From IMG/VR virus record IMGVR_UViG_3300044546_001499, positions 1 to 45,877 of that record: a stretch of DNA of 45,877 nucleotides, one strand, 5' to 3'. This document shows, in pieces, positions 43,184 through 45,877 of this stretch. How positions within the stretch are numbered: the first letter of the stretch is position 1; each line of letters starts with the position of its first letter. The stretch comes from a virus. The position numbers and the translations under genes were made by a program. The notes beneath the pieces are model-generated. The model saw only the letters and a program-made list of their open reading frames with translations. It made no database searches and had not been told where the DNA came from.

Positions 43184-44128
43184 ATGAAATCATTTAAACA
43201 ATTTTTAATTCAAGAATATACAAGTCTAGGTGGCAAAGAACTGTACAAGTATGATTGGCGTGTTGCAGAATTTTTAAAAAAGATTGAAACAAACTCACCA
43301 TTTGAATTAATGTCTGGTGAGTTTGTGACATTACAAGCAGACCAAGAAGTGGTCAACAACATCAAAGCGCGACATCCAACAACCAATTTAAAACTTCGTA
43401 GCACGCATGGTGCTGAGTATAAACTAAAAGATTTGAAGAAAAATAAAGAATTTGGCGGAAAAGCCGAGGGAGCAAGCACTGCTATCGAAGATAGAGAACT
43501 GTCCAGTTTAAATGATCAGATAAATGCTGCTAAAGCACTTACAGCATCACCTACAATTAAGATTCGTATAGGACAACACACATACGATGTATATGGTGCT
43601 GAAACTACACCAGGAACTCCTAAATCAGATTTTCACCTCTTAGATTTAGACGGTAAAGCTGTTGCATGGATCTCACACAAAGATGGAAAAACTCCAAAAG
43701 ATTTTCAGCAGTGGGGTGGAATTTCTGCGCTAAAAGAACCGGACATTTTCAAACACCCAGAAACTCAAAAGTTTATTGCTGATATAAAAGCTGAGTATGG
43801 AGATGGATTACCTAAAGCAACAACAGTACACAGAAAAATTTCGGACAGTCGATTGAAAATGATGTCAGTGTACGGAAATAAATTTGGTGGTGTTCACGGC
43901 ACGCAAAACGTATCCATTTTACTCCAAGGACTAGTAAAGTTAGTGCACTCTGGTGATCATTATACACTAACTTCAACACACACTCACACGAATGGTGAAA
44001 CATTAGACGATACCGGTTATGAACCCGTTCTAATGGCAATATACAAGGGCGATCGTTCTGATGCTGGGATCAAGGGTACCCGAGTAGTTATAGCACCAAT
44101 TGCTTGTAGAAAATCTAAAGAAATTTAA
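43184..44128 (+). CDS. Capsid-targeted PD-(D/E)XK-like protein
   Basis: A 314 aa protein. Residues 1-11 (MKSFKQFLIQE) have the form of T4 capsid targeting sequences with an IxE prohead-protease cut site. The centre has TPKSDFHLL (145-153) followed by AWISHKDGK (161-169), with Asp149 and Lys166 placed as in the PD-(D/E)XK nuclease core (D...xxK), then DFQQWGG. I recall the ISHK..DFQQ.GG block from hypothetical proteins of several large phages. Inferred role: a nuclease or DNA-binding enzyme packaged in the head and injected. First of three such genes in a row. Confidence 0.6.
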   Translation: MKSFKQFLIQEYTSLGGKELYKYDWRVAEFLKKIETNSPFELMSGEFVTLQADQEVVNNIKARHPTTNLKLRSTHGAEYKLKDLKKNKEFGGKAEGASTAIEDRELSSLNDQINAAKALTASPTIKIRIGQHTYDVYGAETTPGTPKSDFHLLDLDGKAVAWISHKDGKTPKDFQQWGGISALKEPDIFKHPETQKFIADIKAEYGDGLPKATTVHRKISDSRLKMMSVYGNKFGGVHGTQNVSILLQGLVKLVHSGDHYTLTSTHTHTNGETLDDTGYEPVLMAIYKGDRSDAGIKGTRVVIAPIACRKSKEI

Positions 44129-44140
44129 ACCAGGATTAAT

Positions 44141-45256
44141 ATGAAATCATTTAAACAGTTTTTAAACGAAGGTGGAAACGTCAATATTGATGGTGTTGAA
44201 GCAGAACGCATTGACTTGAATAAAATAAATCGCGATGATATTATTCCTAAAATAGCAAATGTTCTTGACTCCATTAATAAGTCATTTGAAAAACAATTTC
44301 ATATTCCTTTATGGAGCTGTGAACTATTTGCATCAAAGAAGTTTTTAAGCGGTTCGGCATTTCATTTCTTTGACGGTGGAATTGCTACAAACGAGTTTAA
44401 AACATTTAAAAACACTGTTGGTGATATTGATACTCAGGTTTCAATAGATTTAATGAAAGATACAGAAACTTTTTTAAATGCAAATAAAGGTAAAAAATTC
44501 GGTGTGGGCGGTGTTGCAACACTAATAGGTTATAAAAAATCTGCAGGACAGTATATTAGTTTGTTTGCGTTCGACGATCCCAAAATTAATATTCAAGTCG
44601 ACTTTGAATTTGTAGATTTTTTAAACGGTAATCCTACAGATTGGAGTCAGTTTAGTCATTCTTCAAGCTGGACAGATATAAAAGCTGGTGTAAAAGGTGT
44701 ATTTCACAAGTACATGCTACGTGCGCTAACGTCAAAAACTGTTCGAGATATTGTTATTCTTAGTGGAAAAAAAGAAATTCCTAAAGTAGTTAAATCAAAC
44801 TCTTTAGCATTTTCTGTTCAGCATGGACTACGTGAAAAGATTGTGCCAGTTATGGACGGTGCTGTTCAACGTCATCAAGACGGACTGCCAGTTTTTAAAG
44901 AAATTACACCAGGTGAATCGTCGTACGTTAAAGAGCTAGCTGTAATTTTTGAAATTTTATTTGGAAGTATTCCGTCAAAAACTGAATTAAAGATGATGGA
45001 CTCTTTTACAGATGGTCTAAAATTAGTAAAGACTCATTTTTCACACGAAGATCAGATTAAGTTTATTAATGGATTTGCTGAAATTCTTTGGGAAAAAGGT
45101 GCGCAAGGTATATATAAAGGCAAAGAAAATGCAGATATAGATAAACGCGACAAAATGATTGCGTACAATATTTTAATTAATGCGCTTGGAAATATTCATC
45201 CTGATCAAAAACACATTAATAAAATGATGCACGATTACTATGCGAGCTATAAATGA
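44141..45256 (+). CDS. Capsid-targeted nucleotidyltransferase-like protein
   Basis: A 371 aa protein beginning MKSFKQFLNE, with LNE as prohead-protease site. The Pol beta nucleotidyltransferase signature is visible: SGSAFHF (70-76) with Gly71-Ser72, VGDIDTQV (93-100) with Asp95 and Asp97, and a third acid in IQVDFEF (Asp154). Spacing between GS and DxD is longer than in minimal enzymes. Such proteins add nucleotides to RNA, proteins or small molecules; the substrate is unknown. It overlaps the next gene by 4 bp. Confidence 0.6.
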   Translation: MKSFKQFLNEGGNVNIDGVEAERIDLNKINRDDIIPKIANVLDSINKSFEKQFHIPLWSCELFASKKFLSGSAFHFFDGGIATNEFKTFKNTVGDIDTQVSIDLMKDTETFLNANKGKKFGVGGVATLIGYKKSAGQYISLFAFDDPKINIQVDFEFVDFLNGNPTDWSQFSHSSSWTDIKAGVKGVFHKYMLRALTSKTVRDIVILSGKKEIPKVVKSNSLAFSVQHGLREKIVPVMDGAVQRHQDGLPVFKEITPGESSYVKELAVIFEILFGSIPSKTELKMMDSFTDGLKLVKTHFSHEDQIKFINGFAEILWEKGAQGIYKGKENADIDKRDKMIAYNILINALGNIHPDQKHINKMMHDYYASYK

Positions 45257-45877
45257 AAACGTTTAAACAATTTTTAACGGAATCAGAAGTAGTCACTACT
45301 GCACGTAGTAATATGATTCATTTACAAAAAATGAAAGATGTTGAGTTTATTTCTTTCATACAAAAAATCAAAACGCAATTCAACGGCAAGCTGCAAGGAT
45401 TGAAGGTATCTTTAAAAGTTGATGGCGGTGGAGGTCGATTTGGTCTCTCTAAAACCGGCGAACCATTTTTTGAAGGTTCGCGAACTGGACCTATTACTCA
45501 GCCAAAATCATTTAGTAAATTTGCAATCAGCAAAGGTGCTGAAGGTATTGCACTAGAACGCGCGCATCATTATGATAGCATGTTTGATATAGTTACTGGT
45601 TCAAAATTTATCAAACTGCTGCCAAAAGACAGCAAAGTTGTATGTGAATTATTTTATAACCCAATGGGAGAATTGTCTGACGACGGAATCAAGTTTGTTT
45701 CTATAAAATACGACAAGAGTAAACTTGGCAAAACAATGACGATTATTCCGTTTAATGTGCTGGTTGCTTCAACAGGAGAAGCACATCCTGATTCGGATAA
45801 AATTATTCAAGATTTGTTGAGTGCATCCACTGACGATATTAAATTCATCGATATAAAGTTGCAAACGTCTGGAGCAA
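45253..45877 (+). CDS. Capsid-targeted ligase-like covalent nucleotidyltransferase, 3'-truncated
   Basis: The visible 208 residues begin MKTFKQFLTE, with an LTE prohead-protease site. SLKVDGGGGRFG (53-64) has the KxDG...R.G form of motif I in DNA/RNA ligases (candidate Lys55). GEPFFEGSRTGP follows as a motif Ia-like stretch, and VVCELFYNP resembles motif III with its Glu. I recall a similar KWDG-containing family (DUF6267) in T4-like phages that also starts MKTFKEF. No stop before the window end, so the C-terminal half is unseen. ATGA overlap with the previous gene. Confidence 0.55.
   Translation, partial: MKTFKQFLTESEVVTTARSNMIHLQKMKDVEFISFIQKIKTQFNGKLQGLKVSLKVDGGGGRFGLSKTGEPFFEGSRTGPITQPKSFSKFAISKGAEGIALERAHHYDSMFDIVTGSKFIKLLPKDSKVVCELFYNPMGELSDDGIKFVSIKYDKSKLGKTMTIIPFNVLVASTGEAHPDSDKIIQDLLSASTDDIKFIDIKLQTSGA

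Overview
The window looks like part of the genome of a large, AT-rich, lytic tailed phage of a Gram-negative, flagellated host, with a T4-type (myovirus) lifestyle. The evidence is dense packing on one strand, dozens of small overlapping genes, phage-type PhoH, RNA ligase, polynucleotide-kinase-like and MazG-like proteins, tail collar and tail fibre proteins, a PAAR spike tip, a GH19 endolysin, capsid-targeting peptides of the T4 kind, and a T4-consensus late promoter. No integrase, replication origin, rRNA gene, CRISPR array or IS element was seen. The host cannot be named from the sequence.

Layout. About 1-26 kb is an accessory/early region. It holds mostly small proteins of unknown function, interspersed with recognisable enzymes: a cytidylyltransferase, a 5'(3')-deoxyribonucleotidase, a DraRnl-like RNA ligase, a patatin-like phospholipase, a radical SAM protein next to a 'MCW' membrane protein, an acyltransferase-like protein, an alpha/beta hydrolase, a HAD phosphatase and a MazG-like pyrophosphohydrolase. 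Gene blocks are headed by a recurring promoter cassette (TTTTACTTTTATT, 16-19 bp, TATAAT, then a conserved leader). I count 20 copies between 1.35 and 35.03 kb and none in the final structural region. A family of about eight paralogous 60-130 aa proteins (MN.RI..LAEQA ... FAELIVREC ... HFGVE) is scattered among these blocks.

At 26.5-29.4 kb are an odd tRNA-like element, an exported staphylococcal-type nuclease, and then the most striking locus. It has a small FliS-like protein, a T4-type late promoter (TATAAATA), a complete flagellin and a FlgK-like hook-associated protein, so it looks like a phage-borne flagellar filament cassette. From 29.4 to 35 kb early-type blocks return (DUF4116-repeat protein, secreted proteins, PNK-like kinase, AbrB-like protein, FmdB-like zinc ribbon, PhoH). 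At 35-36.5 kb a beta-rich secreted protein and an exported subtilisin-like protease lie behind the last early-type promoter.

From 36.6 kb the region is structural: two paralogous tail collar proteins, two coiled-coil proteins, the GH19 endolysin on the minus strand, a repeat-rich tail fibre, a RecB-like nuclease, and the PAAR protein. Three consecutive proteins then begin MK[ST]FKQFL followed by an (L/I)xE prohead-protease site, and resemble a PD-(D/E)XK nuclease, a Pol beta-type nucleotidyltransferase and a covalent nucleotidyltransferase/ligase. They look like enzymes packaged in the capsid and delivered with the DNA.

How it fits together. Early genes would reprogramme nucleotide pools, RNA repair, membranes and the cell surface. 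Late genes would build tail, adhesins and lysis functions. The late flagellin/HAP pair and the head-packaged enzyme set are the parts most likely to represent undescribed biology. All functional statements come from reading motifs by eye; no database search was run.
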